Assembly: GCA_030295235.1 (NCBI GenBank)
Contig: AP026133.1
Coordinates: forward strand, 310,001 to 374,000
Direction: 5' to 3'
Origin: Fistulifera solaris
Taxonomy: Eukaryota; Bacillariophyta; Bacillariophyceae; Naviculales; Stauroneidaceae
DNA: 64,000 bases
The notes beneath the pieces are model-generated. The model saw only the letters and a program-made list of their open reading frames with translations. It made no database searches and had not been told where the DNA came from. This document shows, piece by piece, positions 19,431 through 28,876 of the stretch (position 1 is the stretch's first letter; each line of letters begins with the position of its first letter). Both the position numbers and the translations under genes were made by a program.

Positions 19431-21179
19431 ATGGTCAGATGTAACATCCTTTCATGCCCAGTCGTCATCATATTGTTTGACATGGCACTAATGATGGGAT
19501 TTCGGAGGCAGCACCTCCTTTACGTGTCCGCGTTTGTTACAAAGATCAATCCTTTGAGGAAAACGTCCATTACTCTTCGACGTAACTCGTTACAAAGTCA
19601 TCACAGACAAATGAGAACCGTCTCTTCCTTCGTAGATGTTCCGTCGGAAATGAAACGCTCTTTCTGTCTAGATATATTGCCTCGTGTATCGAATCGTCAG
19701 AACAACACGACAATCGTTCTCTTGGCGGGTATTAGTGGAGGTTGTGATTCCGTCGCTTTATTTCATGCTTTGCAAGATATTCAACAGAAAGATGATTCCA
19801 TTCCTGGGAGTTGGACTTTTGTGCAGAACTCCTACTCCATCACTTTTCTATTACACGCCATTCATTTCGATCATCAACAGAGAGGCGAAAACAGTAATGC
19901 CGACCGAGAATTCGTCGAAGCATTGTGTCAGCAATACAATGTGCCTTGCACAACCGTATTTTGGAATGACGATCACCAAAGTCACGAAAGCTTTTCGCAA
20001 GAAAAAGCTAGAAACTGGCGACGAAATCATATGCGACGGCGCTTGCAAAAACTCATAGCGGATGGAAATGCCACTGGCTTTATCGTCACTGCCCATCATT
20101 TGGATGATTCAAATGAAACATTGCTTCTCAAACTGCTTCGTGGTTCGCATTTGACCAAGTTGGCCGGAATGGCCCCAATAGTAACCGATGAGATGAATGA
20201 CAATTTGTATTGGGTCCGACCTCTGCTCTCGCTGAGTAAGAATCAACTGATTGCGTATCTACAAGACAACGGATATGTATGGCGAGAAGATGAAAGTAAT
20301 GAAAAGGATATCTATCTGCGCAATCGGGTTCGTAATGAACTTATTCCCTTAATGAAAGACGTGATGGGTGGTGACGTTGCTTTTCAGAAGCGTCTCGATT
20401 CCATGGAAGCTCAGAGTCAAAAATTGAGGTGCGATTTGGCCGCCAAAGTGGCTTTGTTTTTCCAAGAAAATATACATCAAGATACTGCTTGCCCCAGTCG
20501 GACAATCCTACACATTCCCAAGGATACGGATCACTTGGACTTGGTTTTTGAAGAAGCATTATATGATTGGGTCGCAAATGGCTGCACCAATCACCAATGT
20601 ACGTACGAACAGCTTCAGCGGCTTATTCGACAAATAACGGACTATCCACAAAGGCGGAAATGGTCGCTGAATATTGGTGGAGGATGGGACGTTCAACGAG
20701 AAGGAGATATACTACGCATTGTTGAGTCGATCTTACCCTTGGATAGTGTTGATAGAGGACATGCGACCCAATCGGTGGAAATCGCCGTAACACTGCCGGA
20801 AGATTGGAAGTCTGATAGTGCTCACCTTCAAGTACAAGTACCGAAAGAGAAATTCTCGAAACAAATCAAATTTATCAGCACGACAAGCTCTTACGACGAC
20901 AATCTCTTAATTACGCCACCTTGGCGTCGAGGGAGAAGTCCATTAAATCTGAAGGAATTTCTTAGAGGCCAGAAGGTTGCTCTTCACAATCGAAAACATG
21001 CCCCAGTGATATTGATGGTAGATGAATCCGAATGCCCTCCAACACTCGTTGCAGTCTTTGTTGATTCAAAAGGCGAATGGGTTTTAGATTACCAATTTTG
21101 CCCCAAGCGGTATTCTGATGATCGAGAAATAGGAGTAAATCAGCGTTGGCTTCGTTTCCCGAAGCAACTTCCAAACTAA
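19431..21179 (+). CDS. tilS: tRNA(Ile)-lysidine synthase (TilS), probably organellar
   Basis: One exon, 582 residues from 19431; an alternative ATG at 19482 gives MALMMGFRRQHLLYVSAFVT, a hydrophobic leader with a possible A/F cleavage site, which would suit plastid import. The PP-loop ATPase motif is LLAGISGGCDSVALFHAL, followed by the HFDHQQRGENSNADREF motif, KARNWRRNHMRRRL and TAHHLDDSNETLLLKLLRG, all hallmarks of TilS. A C-terminal extension of about 250 residues has weak similarity to the substrate-binding parts of longer TilS proteins. TilS converts C34 of tRNA-Ile(CAU) to lysidine so that it reads AUA and is charged with Ile; in algae it serves plastid or mitochondrial tRNA. The choice of organelle is inference. 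Confidence 0.9.
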   Translation: MVRCNILSCPVVIILFDMALMMGFRRQHLLYVSAFVTKINPLRKTSITLRRNSLQSHHRQMRTVSSFVDVPSEMKRSFCLDILPRVSNRQNNTTIVLLAGISGGCDSVALFHALQDIQQKDDSIPGSWTFVQNSYSITFLLHAIHFDHQQRGENSNADREFVEALCQQYNVPCTTVFWNDDHQSHESFSQEKARNWRRNHMRRRLQKLIADGNATGFIVTAHHLDDSNETLLLKLLRGSHLTKLAGMAPIVTDEMNDNLYWVRPLLSLSKNQLIAYLQDNGYVWREDESNEKDIYLRNRVRNELIPLMKDVMGGDVAFQKRLDSMEAQSQKLRCDLAAKVALFFQENIHQDTACPSRTILHIPKDTDHLDLVFEEALYDWVANGCTNHQCTYEQLQRLIRQITDYPQRRKWSLNIGGGWDVQREGDILRIVESILPLDSVDRGHATQSVEIAVTLPEDWKSDSAHLQVQVPKEKFSKQIKFISTTSSYDDNLLITPPWRRGRSPLNLKEFLRGQKVALHNRKHAPVILMVDESECPPTLVAVFVDSKGEWVLDYQFCPKRYSDDREIGVNQRWLRFPKQLPN

Positions 21180-21285
21180 TATATTTCATAATATCAAAAC
21201 TATTTTATATTTCTAATGCTTTTTACTCTGGTCTACAGGACTTTTTAAATGCAAAGTGAAAGGTCCGTTAAACCAGTTCGCCCTT

Positions 21286-23720
21286 CTACACATCCATTGC
21301 GTTTTTCGATAAAGTGTCAAACATGAAATCGTAAGCAAGAGCCGTCATGAAAGCCGATTGTTTGGCATCTGCGGCCCCTCCATGTCCGCCTTCGATATTT
21401 TCGTAGTAGTAGACCGGTAGCTTACCATTGCTTACATCGATCAGTTTCTTCACAAACTTTCTTGCGTGAGCGGGATGTACCCTATCATCGCGAGTACTTG
21501 TCGTAACTAGTATAGGCGGGTACTCTGTTCCTTCTTTGATATCTGCAACCCATCGTGAATGCAAGTTTTCATAAAGCAGCACACCGACCACAAGACATGG
21601 TACTTACTATGATAAGGAGAATATTTCTGTAAGAACTCCCAGTCGTCCGTGTCAGGGTTGCCATACTCAGCCATCCAGCTCGCCCCAGCTAAAAGAGTAT
21701 GGAATCGTTTCATGTCCCTGTTGAAACGGAAATAGAAGAATGGTGAGTGTCGATTCGCTGACGGGGACCTCGCAATGACGAATAACTTACAGTAAAGGTA
21801 CAGCACAATGAATGGCGCCAAACAAATCAGGGCGCATGGTGTACATGTTGCCTACCAATAGCCCACCCTGCAAAAAAATCAACCACGGTGAGGATTGTGA
21901 AATCGGTACAAACGCTCCTTAGGTTTTCCGTCACGTACATTAGAGCCACCCCGAACAGCAAGTGTCTTCGGACGACAAACATTCGTTTCAATGAGATGCT
22001 CTCCCACTGCAATAAAGTCTTCATAGCATTTGTTACGGTTTGCTTTGAGACCGGCTTGGTGCCAGCTTGGACCAAACTCACCGCCGCCACGGATGTTGGC
22101 TTCCACATAAACACCGCCCCGCTCCAACCAAGTCACACCCTGCGTCGCAACATAGTGAGGACCCAGAGAAACTTCGAAACCACCGTAACCGTACAGCAAA
22201 GTTGGATTCTTCCCATTTAGAACGGTATCCTCCTTTCGAACAATAAAGTATGGAACATGTGTACCATCTTTACTGGTTGCCGTACATTGAGAAACAACTA
22301 GACCTGACGCGTCAAACTGTGGTGGCAAAGATTTGACTTGCTCGACAATAAACGCATCCGACTCGCCGTTCGTTCTTTCCATTCTAGAAGCATCCGCCAG
22401 GAAAAGAGTACTAGGCGTTACAAAGTCGCTCGTGGTAAACCAAAATTCATCACTACCCGAATACGGATCGATCGGACGAATTCCAACGTCGCGGATCTGC
22501 GCCTCCTGGGAGCCGCCTTCTATCAAGGTCAACCGACTGCCACCATCCTCGATCTTGTAGAACCGAAGCCTCGATTTCACGTTATCCATTGTCGACAGAA
22601 TGAGATAATTTTTGGTTACCGCGTAGTACTCGTAGGCGGTGCGCTCGGTCGGCTCAAACAAGATTTTGTACTCGCACCCACTTCGGCCTTTTTGAAGGAA
22701 TGTTTCCGCATCCGTATAAATTACAGATCCCTTCTTGTACACCGGTCCGCCTGCCACAGGCTCCCAGTCAGAACGTAGCGTGATTACCAAAAGCTTTCCT
22801 AAGAACGAAATGTTGGCATCATCTTGAACGTCCAATTCCACAAAATCAGGTGGATCCGACACATCCGGTCCTCGCTCATCGGGCGCCAATAGATGCTCAA
22901 ATTGCACGGAGCGTACAAAATATTTGGATGTATAGAACGTCATGGCTCGCGAGTACACTTCGTATATGCCACCTCCCCAAATTCGTTCGTCACTAATGAA
23001 AGCCGAAACCGAAACGTCCGTCTTTTCACCTTCAAACACCACCTTGGCATCGGTGAGGAGGTCCGTCCCACGCACCCATTCACGGACCGTTCGGGGATAC
23101 CCACTGTCGGTTAACGAATCGGGACCTGTATCGGTGCCGACAAGTAATACATTGCGACTCTTGTAGCTCACACGGGACTTTGCCTCCGACAATTGGAAGG
23201 GCTGGTCGGTCACGAATTCGTTGGTGGTCAAATCGAATTCTTTCACATGCGTAGCATCCGATCCTCCTCGGCTAAGAACAATCAAAGCGCGAGTGACACG
23301 ATCTTTGGAGTAAACGGGATCTCTGGATCGAGGCAGTGGCCGACTGCCGCCCCACACCCAACTAATTCCATCTTTCTCCGCCAAGGCATCGACATCCAAA
23401 ACGGTAGTCCATTCGATATCGGAAGTTTTCTTGTACGAAGACAAAGTCGTGTATCGCCATAAACCCTTAGGATTCTTTCCATCCTTCCAAAAGTTGAACA
23501 AAATGGGTTCTCCATCGTCGTTGACGCCAAAGTGAGTCACATGGGGAATGCGATCATCGGATTCGAGAATTTTGAGGACACGCGCGTAAGTGCCTTTTCC
23601 TTCGGGATTCCCCAAAGCAGCCAAGCAAGCGGCATTTGCGGATCGAGCAAAGTCGAGTGATTGCTCGGACTCAACTTCCTCCAACCAAATGTAAGGGTCT
23701 TCCGTAGATACAGTAGACAT
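21286..23720 (-). CDS. PREP: Prolyl oligopeptidase (peptidase family S9A)
   Basis: Four exons: 23720-21939, 21867-21791, 21717-21608 and 21542-21286, with introns of 71, 73 and 65 nt (donors GTACGT, GTAAGT, GTAAGT; all acceptors CAG/GCAG). The product is 741 residues with no targeting peptide. It starts with the family N-terminus DPYIWLEEVESEQSLDFA, has the seven-bladed propeller in the middle, then the alpha/beta-hydrolase domain: LLYGYGGFEVSL, ERGGVYVEANIRGGGEFG and the nucleophile elbow GGSN|GG, where the first intron lies directly after the Ser593-Asn594 codons. Catalytic Asp is near residue 675 (TRDDRVHPAHA) and His near 709 (IEGGHGG). It cleaves short peptides after proline in the cytosol. 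All four exons keep the triad in frame. Confidence 0.94.
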
Positions 23721-24187
23721 GCTGCGAAATAATGAAGATGGAGAAAAGAACGGGCGATGACGGGGGAGAACGAGACCGACGGACGACTGAGGAAGGATAA
23801 GCTGAGTACCAGGCGCGAGGAGATTAGCATGGGTATGGAATCTACGGCAGTCCTGGTCCTATAACTAATTATGGAGTCAAATGGACTGAACGTTGAATAA
23901 AATATGAACCAGGATGCTGTCGAGGTGCGAAAAGCGATGATGCGAAAAAAAGATCGCAGAAAGCATCGGAATGCCCGCGAAAGAGGAACGCATTCTGTAC
24001 AATAGCCCTCCTTTGTGGTATCAGTCCACTAAATACAAAATAAGCTACAAATACTTTGTCTGTGATAGTGTCGTCCCGTGAGGAAATAAAATGCTGGGTT
24101 GTTTGAGTCTATTTACCAGGTATGATGCTCTGAAAGTCTATGCAATAGGTATTGATTTACTGCGGAGTATGTAACACTGATTGTAGC
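23721..24187. other. Intergenic stretch
   Basis: About 470 bp between the prolyl oligopeptidase start and the stop of the next minus-strand gene. It must hold the peptidase promoter. A near-copy of the 9-mer (TGCGGAGTA) is at about 24161-24169. Nothing else seen. Confidence 0.4.
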
Positions 24188-25336
24188 TCAATCATCCTCC
24201 AATCCCAAAAGCTTGGCCGTCACAGGAGGCGATGGCACTATACCCGAGGGATTCAGCGGAAACAATTGTGCAAAGTACGAGGTACAGGCATCCGCGAGAT
24301 CAATCGATTGCGACACCGCCGGATATTCCTTCCAACAACGTCGGAGCCACGCGTGGAGATGTGGATAATCCCGGATCCGTGTATGACCTCCGCCAGCTCG
24401 AAACAAGGGTGCGTAAGCGCCGTCGAATCGCAGAATGGTCGGAAGCAAACGCAAGTCAGTTACTGTAAATTGGTCACCGCACAAGTAGCGATTCGACGAC
24501 AAGATACGATTGCAACGTTCGAGACCTGCTCGAACATCCGTAGACGCCTCGTTGTACGCAGTTTGCGTGGTAGCAAATCCACACCGATACACTCCATTGT
24601 TGATTAAATTGTAAACCCACTCATTGATTTCATTGATTTCTCGTCGTTTCTCTTCTGGGTACAAATTCTTGGGACTATTCATTCCGTACTTCTTTCGTGC
24701 CGCATCATTCCAGAGTTGAACAATTTCACTCGATTCATTGGATACAATCGTTTGGCTTCGCACATTGACAAGCAAAGGTGCCGTACAACGACCTTGAAAC
24801 CCCGGCGACAATGTTTCATACAGTTCTCGCAAATCACGACACCCTCCAAACAGTCGATCTGGCTGTGTTGCAGAAAAGATCCACCCTCCACGACTGGCTT
24901 GTTTCGGATTGTCTTGAAGACGGGTTACCGATATGTCGTCAAGTTCCAGATACAACAGCGCGAGGAGCGTCCGATGACACCAGGGACACGGATTCCCTAC
25001 GTACAAGTGATAGTGACCCTTTTCGAAATCCAACGGCGGTGCTGCTTTTGAAGAAAACGAATAAGATGGTCGTTGATAATTGCCTTGTTTATCTTGGGGT
25101 GCCAATTCGACCATCATGGTCTTCCACGCCAATTTCCATGATTCAGACACCGTCTGTACTATGACACCTTGCGGTATGAGACCTCCTGCTAATTCCAATA
25201 GATTGAATCCTTTATTGAGTTTTTCGGCGGAAAGGCCAGATTGTCTCGAAAGGTTCGGGTGGACGAGAAAGGCTTGACACAAGGATCCGACGAGGAGCCC
25301 CACAGTTGTCACAATCCAAGAAGTTCTGTTTCTCAT
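24188..25336 (-). CDS. Glutathionyl-hydroquinone reductase (Xi-class GST), plastid-type leader
   Basis: One exon, 382 residues. Residues 1-22 are a signal peptide (WIVTTVGLLVGSLC core) and CQAFLVHP has an A22/F23 cleavage site like the diatom plastid motif. The thioredoxin-like domain has NPCPWCHRTLLALLYL with catalytic Cys117, then NESSEIVQLWND. The helical domain has NEWVYNLINNGVYRCGFA, RYLCGDQFTVTDLRL and RFDGAYAPLFRAGG, all diagnostic of glutathionyl-hydroquinone reductases (PcpF/YqjG/ECM4). These enzymes remove glutathione from glutathionyl hydroquinones using GSH. In the plastid it could clear quinone conjugates produced by photo-oxidative stress. Cys120 next to the active site is a variation on the usual CPWA. 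Confidence 0.9.
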   Translation of the reverse strand: MRNRTSWIVTTVGLLVGSLCQAFLVHPNLSRQSGLSAEKLNKGFNLLELAGGLIPQGVIVQTVSESWKLAWKTMMVELAPQDKQGNYQRPSYSFSSKAAPPLDFEKGHYHLYVGNPCPWCHRTLLALLYLELDDISVTRLQDNPKQASRGGWIFSATQPDRLFGGCRDLRELYETLSPGFQGRCTAPLLVNVRSQTIVSNESSEIVQLWNDAARKKYGMNSPKNLYPEEKRREINEINEWVYNLINNGVYRCGFATTQTAYNEASTDVRAGLERCNRILSSNRYLCGDQFTVTDLRLLPTILRFDGAYAPLFRAGGGHTRIRDYPHLHAWLRRCWKEYPAVSQSIDLADACTSYFAQLFPLNPSGIVPSPPVTAKLLGLEDD

Positions 25337-25797
25337 TACTCAATCGCACCGGCTTTTCTGTTTTGCTACGCGCTGGGAATGTAAAGAAAACTTCTTTATT
25401 TCAAAACAAGCACTTCCGTAGAGATGATTGCAGATTGAATGAAGAATGAATCAAGCAAGGTGCGCTTCTGTTTCGTTACGTTTCCTTTTGTGAGAAAACG
25501 ACGTTTTCCGGGACTGAATTCAGTTGAGTCACATCACTTCACCCACACTTTATGCTACAAGAGTACTACGTACCAATACAGAGTATAGTTCTTTGAAATA
25601 ATGAGTAAAATGAGATCAATGAGATCGGTCTGTCACTTCCAGGACTGGATTAAAGTTGAGTCACAAGAAGTCATCACCCCTAAATTTTTTAGGGTAAACA
25701 TCTGTGGGATTTTCTGGGACGTCAATTTTTGGACGATGAGGATCCGACGCGAAGTGCATTCGTTACATCTCTTGTCGTATATTTTTATTCTTTAACT
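25337..25797. other. Bidirectional promoter region
   Basis: About 460 bp between the divergent starts of the hydroquinone reductase and the small plastid-type protein. It contains GAGTACTACGTA (about 25560-25571), a string also found near 28325. No gene is supported. Confidence 0.4.
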
Positions 25798-26504
25798 ATG
25801 AATATAAATCATAGTCTTTTAGTTGCGTTGCCGCTGATCCTGATAGTCCCATGCCATGCGGCGTGGATCTTGCATCGGCGCCAAGTTGTGTCGGGATTGT
25901 TACTGTTTCCTTGGTGGCCCTTGCAAGAAAATGCTTCCGCTGCGGATAGTTTATCATCGACCATGTTCCAACCGGCAACACCCGATCGACCACAAATACC
26001 ATTGCCTGTCAATACAAATAAGAATGCTCCAAATACCGTCATTGAAGGTATAATGTCCAATGCCTTGTAGAATCATTCGTATTTGCCACTGTTCTAACAC
26101 TCCATATAATATATACTTTGAATTTTAAAGCATTACTCTACTACAAAAATCCACGCTCAAATCAACGACCATTGGCGACCGACTCATTTCTAATTACGGC
26201 CCGTGATTCACCCGATGGAAACATCGTCGCCGCCGCGAGGATACCGGTGGGAAAAGTGACCTTGCCCTTACGATTTACCTTGAGTGAAGCGAATGCCATC
26301 GACCGAGACGCTTTTCGGAGAACCGTCAAAGAAAAGGATCTATGGTTAGTAGTACAAGTGTGTGCGCCGCCGAAAACGAATGCGGATCGTCTTTCGTGTT
26401 TTTCTTCGCCATCCATGATGAAAGCTCAAGGTGTGGCCAAATTAATCCGATTCGAGGATAACTCGGTGGCCATCCGTGCACCGGCATCATTAGCGCTAGA
26501 ATAA
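25798..26504 (+). CDS. Small protein with plastid-type leader, possible CcmI/CcmH-like domain (hypothetical)
   Basis: Two exons, 25798-26047 and 26131-26504, joined across an 83-nt intron (donor GTATAA, acceptor TTTAAAG), give 207 residues. Residues 1-22 are a strong signal peptide (SLLVALPLILIVPCHAA) and A22/W23 fits the diatom plastid cleavage rule, where Trp may replace Phe. After a Pro-rich linker comes a beta-rich domain: FLITARDSPDGNIVAAARIP, then VTLPLRFTLSEANAI. This layout recalls the C-terminal domain of bacterial cytochrome c biogenesis factor CcmI/CcmH (LPLxxTLxDxxAM), but the match is remote and was judged by eye. Convergent with the pirin gene with only 32 bp between stops. Function unknown. 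Confidence 0.65.
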
Positions 26505-26536
26505 GGATACAGTGTATTGCTACTTTGGTCACGACA

Positions 26537-27796
26537 TTATCGAAACAAATTCGTTCGTTTGGGATTCGCCTGAATATGTGTTTTCCACTCGTCGTCGGAC
26601 AATTTGTGACTCCAAGGCACACCCAACATTCCCTTTTGATAATCGGAATAGGCTTGATTGATTTCTAGAGAATTCGACATGACCATACTGCCACTCGAAA
26701 CACACGGTTCGCGGAGTGGATCGCCAGCGAGAAAGAGAAAATCCACCATGGTATGACGGTCCGTGTTTTGTAGCACAATGCGACCCTGGATTCCTTGTGC
26801 AAAATAAGCAACAGAATGGACTGAAATTGGGGTTTCGGCGCACGCCAATCCATTTCCTTTGCGGACATACAACAGTGCGGTCTCAAAATGTTGCTCTTCG
26901 TTCTTGTAAATCCAAGTACCGCCCGGTTCTATCTGAACGTGCAAAATACAAAGAGGAGAATGGATCGGTGCCGCCGCGATGGTTCCGGCAAAGTTTCCCG
27001 CCAGTACCAGAGTCCGGGACGTTGTGTCTTGTACGAGCGGGGTTTCCACAGGGCCGCCCAACAATACGGTCATGGGCTCGTTCATTTTGTCGGAAATGGG
27101 TACATTGAGCCACAGTTGATACAATTCCTGTCGTGTCGGCTTCCACCAGGAACGGATTTTGTTGTCAAACATTTCTTCGTGCAACATCCCAGAGCCGGTA
27201 TGGAGCCATTGCGTGTGTTTGTGTTCGGTATCCGTCAACACTCCGTGATTCCCAGATTGCAGTGCATTCCCGTACATTTGACGAACTCCCACGGAATCTC
27301 GATGAACAAAGCCTCCATCTAGCATGTAGGTGACTGTGACAAAGCCACGATGCGGATGAGCGGGGAAACCTTCGGGAAAGAAGGTGGCTTGCAGGTATCG
27401 TATAGGGTCCCACGCCGCGAAGGAGTGGCAATGATGTACCAACATGACAAATGGCGACGTCTCTTGGTACACGAAAAAGTTGGGACAGACCCGTCCGGTG
27501 ATCCGATGTTCCCACGCCGCCGCGGTGGCGGTTCCGAACAGTTGTTGGATCATCCATAAAACGACACCGTTCACTACGGGCCACACGGGTAATCGAGCAA
27601 ATGTTTCGACACGCGCCACGGGTCGGGATGTCAAGACTTGTGCTCTAATTCGACTTTCTGCTCGCGTTTCTACAATATGTTCTGCTCGCTGCTCTGCCAT
27701 GGCATGGGAGGAAGGGCGATGCGAACGGAAGGAAGTTGTTGTGAAGGCATCCGCTTCCGTGAGCCAGATAGAAAGCAGTAGAGAGGCGAATTTCAT
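26537..27796 (-). CDS. Pirin-like cupin protein, plastid-type leader
   Basis: One exon, 419 residues. Residues 1-17 (FASLLLSIWLTEADA) are a signal peptide and A17/F18 in EADAFTTT fits the diatom plastid motif. About 80 further residues form a transit-type region rich in Arg, Ala and Thr. The pirin core has FPAHPHRGFVTVTYMLDGGF and TGSGMLHEEMF; the His residues of HPHRG, the later His and the Glu of HEE are the metal ligands of pirins. A second cupin barrel follows (PLCILHVQIEPGGTWIY). Pirins are iron-binding bicupins, some with quercetinase activity, others acting as redox-dependent regulators. A plastid role is inference from the leader. No frame problem seen. Confidence 0.9.
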   Translation of the reverse strand: MKFASLLLSIWLTEADAFTTTSFRSHRPSSHAMAEQRAEHIVETRAESRIRAQVLTSRPVARVETFARLPVWPVVNGVVLWMIQQLFGTATAAAWEHRITGRVCPNFFVYQETSPFVMLVHHCHSFAAWDPIRYLQATFFPEGFPAHPHRGFVTVTYMLDGGFVHRDSVGVRQMYGNALQSGNHGVLTDTEHKHTQWLHTGSGMLHEEMFDNKIRSWWKPTRQELYQLWLNVPISDKMNEPMTVLLGGPVETPLVQDTTSRTLVLAGNFAGTIAAAPIHSPLCILHVQIEPGGTWIYKNEEQHFETALLYVRKGNGLACAETPISVHSVAYFAQGIQGRIVLQNTDRHTMVDFLFLAGDPLREPCVSSGSMVMSNSLEINQAYSDYQKGMLGVPWSHKLSDDEWKTHIQANPKRTNLFR

Positions 27797-27974
27797 GGAT
27801 GAGTTTTCCGAAAGGTAAATTGAGTTCTATACGTAATGCTAATGTTGATTGTTTTTGTAAAGGTAAAGCTCTTGTGCCTTGGAATGGAAAATGAACATGA
27901 AGGACGGAAATGCGATGATAAGACACGATGCGATTGATGAGCGGTTTTTGCGTTTATTTTGGGCAGTCACCGCT

Positions 27975-28000
27975 CCTGACTGAAAAAAAGGAGTCGTGGT
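27975..28000 (+). repeat. Hairpin repeat, degenerate copy
   Basis: Reads CCTGACTGAAAAAAAGGAGTCGTGG, the least conserved copy of the GACTG-loop-CAGTC family. Confidence 0.45.
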
Positions 28001-28224
28001 GAAACGTGAACCAACATTTATTTTGGGCTTAGAAGTGATCGGTCGAGAGTCGGAAACCAATTCCGCAAAATTTTAGACATGAAGAATCCATGTGTGCATT
28101 AAAACTTTGCTGAAGGGTATAATATCGGTTTCAGAACAAACAGTTACAGTTCAGTAAACCCTAGTAGCACAAAATAATTGGTTTCATAATTCATTGGAGA
28201 ACCGGCAATCGAGAAATCCCGCTA

Positions 28225-28279
28225 CGTGACTGAAATGTAGTCGTGGAAAAGGTCGCCTTCACTTTGGGACTATAGTGAG
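28225..28279 (+). repeat. Hairpin repeat, long copy
   Basis: CGTGACTGAAATGTAGTCGTGG followed by GGTCGC and then the second block CACTTTGGGACTATAGTGA. Closest to the copy at 42901-42954, with which it shares both blocks and spacing. Confidence 0.75.
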
Positions 28280-28876
28280 AAGTGAGTGGCCGGGACACCA
28301 ATTTCGCATGAAGAATTGCTATAGAGTACTACGTATTTCATTGGCATATTTAGACAAACCTAAATGTAAAAGCTAGCAATATCTCAGTTTTCCTTATTAT
28401 TGTTACAAGGTAGTCCATGGTATTCTTACATGCTCGCGCGTTTTCTCGCGCGTGGGATGTTCCTTCCACCCGTTGACAATGACGCACTTACAAGTTAGAG
28501 TAGTGGTACGACAAGGATGAAGCTGCACTTTCGTCGTACATCCGTCTCCCGTCGTCGAAATGCCCTCGTCCACGGGACGCGAATCCGTTTTGGCTGCGCG
28601 GAAAGCTCCACAATGAATGAAAGTGTAAGTGGAAGACAAACGAATAACAAACGTTGGGTCGACAAGATTCACATCCGTTGTCAAGACCGAATTTCCCACC
28701 TCGTTTGGCGGGACACAATTCTACGTAGCTTCCGTACTTGGCAGTCCGCGCGTGGACGATAAAACGAAGTGATTTCTACAATTGCGCGTGGATGACCATT
28801 GAGCCAGTAACCAAAAGAACGAAGCAACAAGGCACTTTTGTTCGCACAACACATAAACACACACACACACTACTCG

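Larger units (their letters stand above)
27797..28876. other. Gene-free stretch of about 1.1 kb with two hairpin repeats
   Basis: Lies between the divergent starts of the pirin and ATP-grasp genes. It contains two members of the GACTG/CAGTC hairpin family (27975-28000 and 28225-28279), a TC-rich segment with TCGCGCGTTTTCTCGCGCG near 28435-28452 and a short CA repeat just before the ATP-grasp ATG. No open frame here resembles a protein. Confidence 0.5.
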
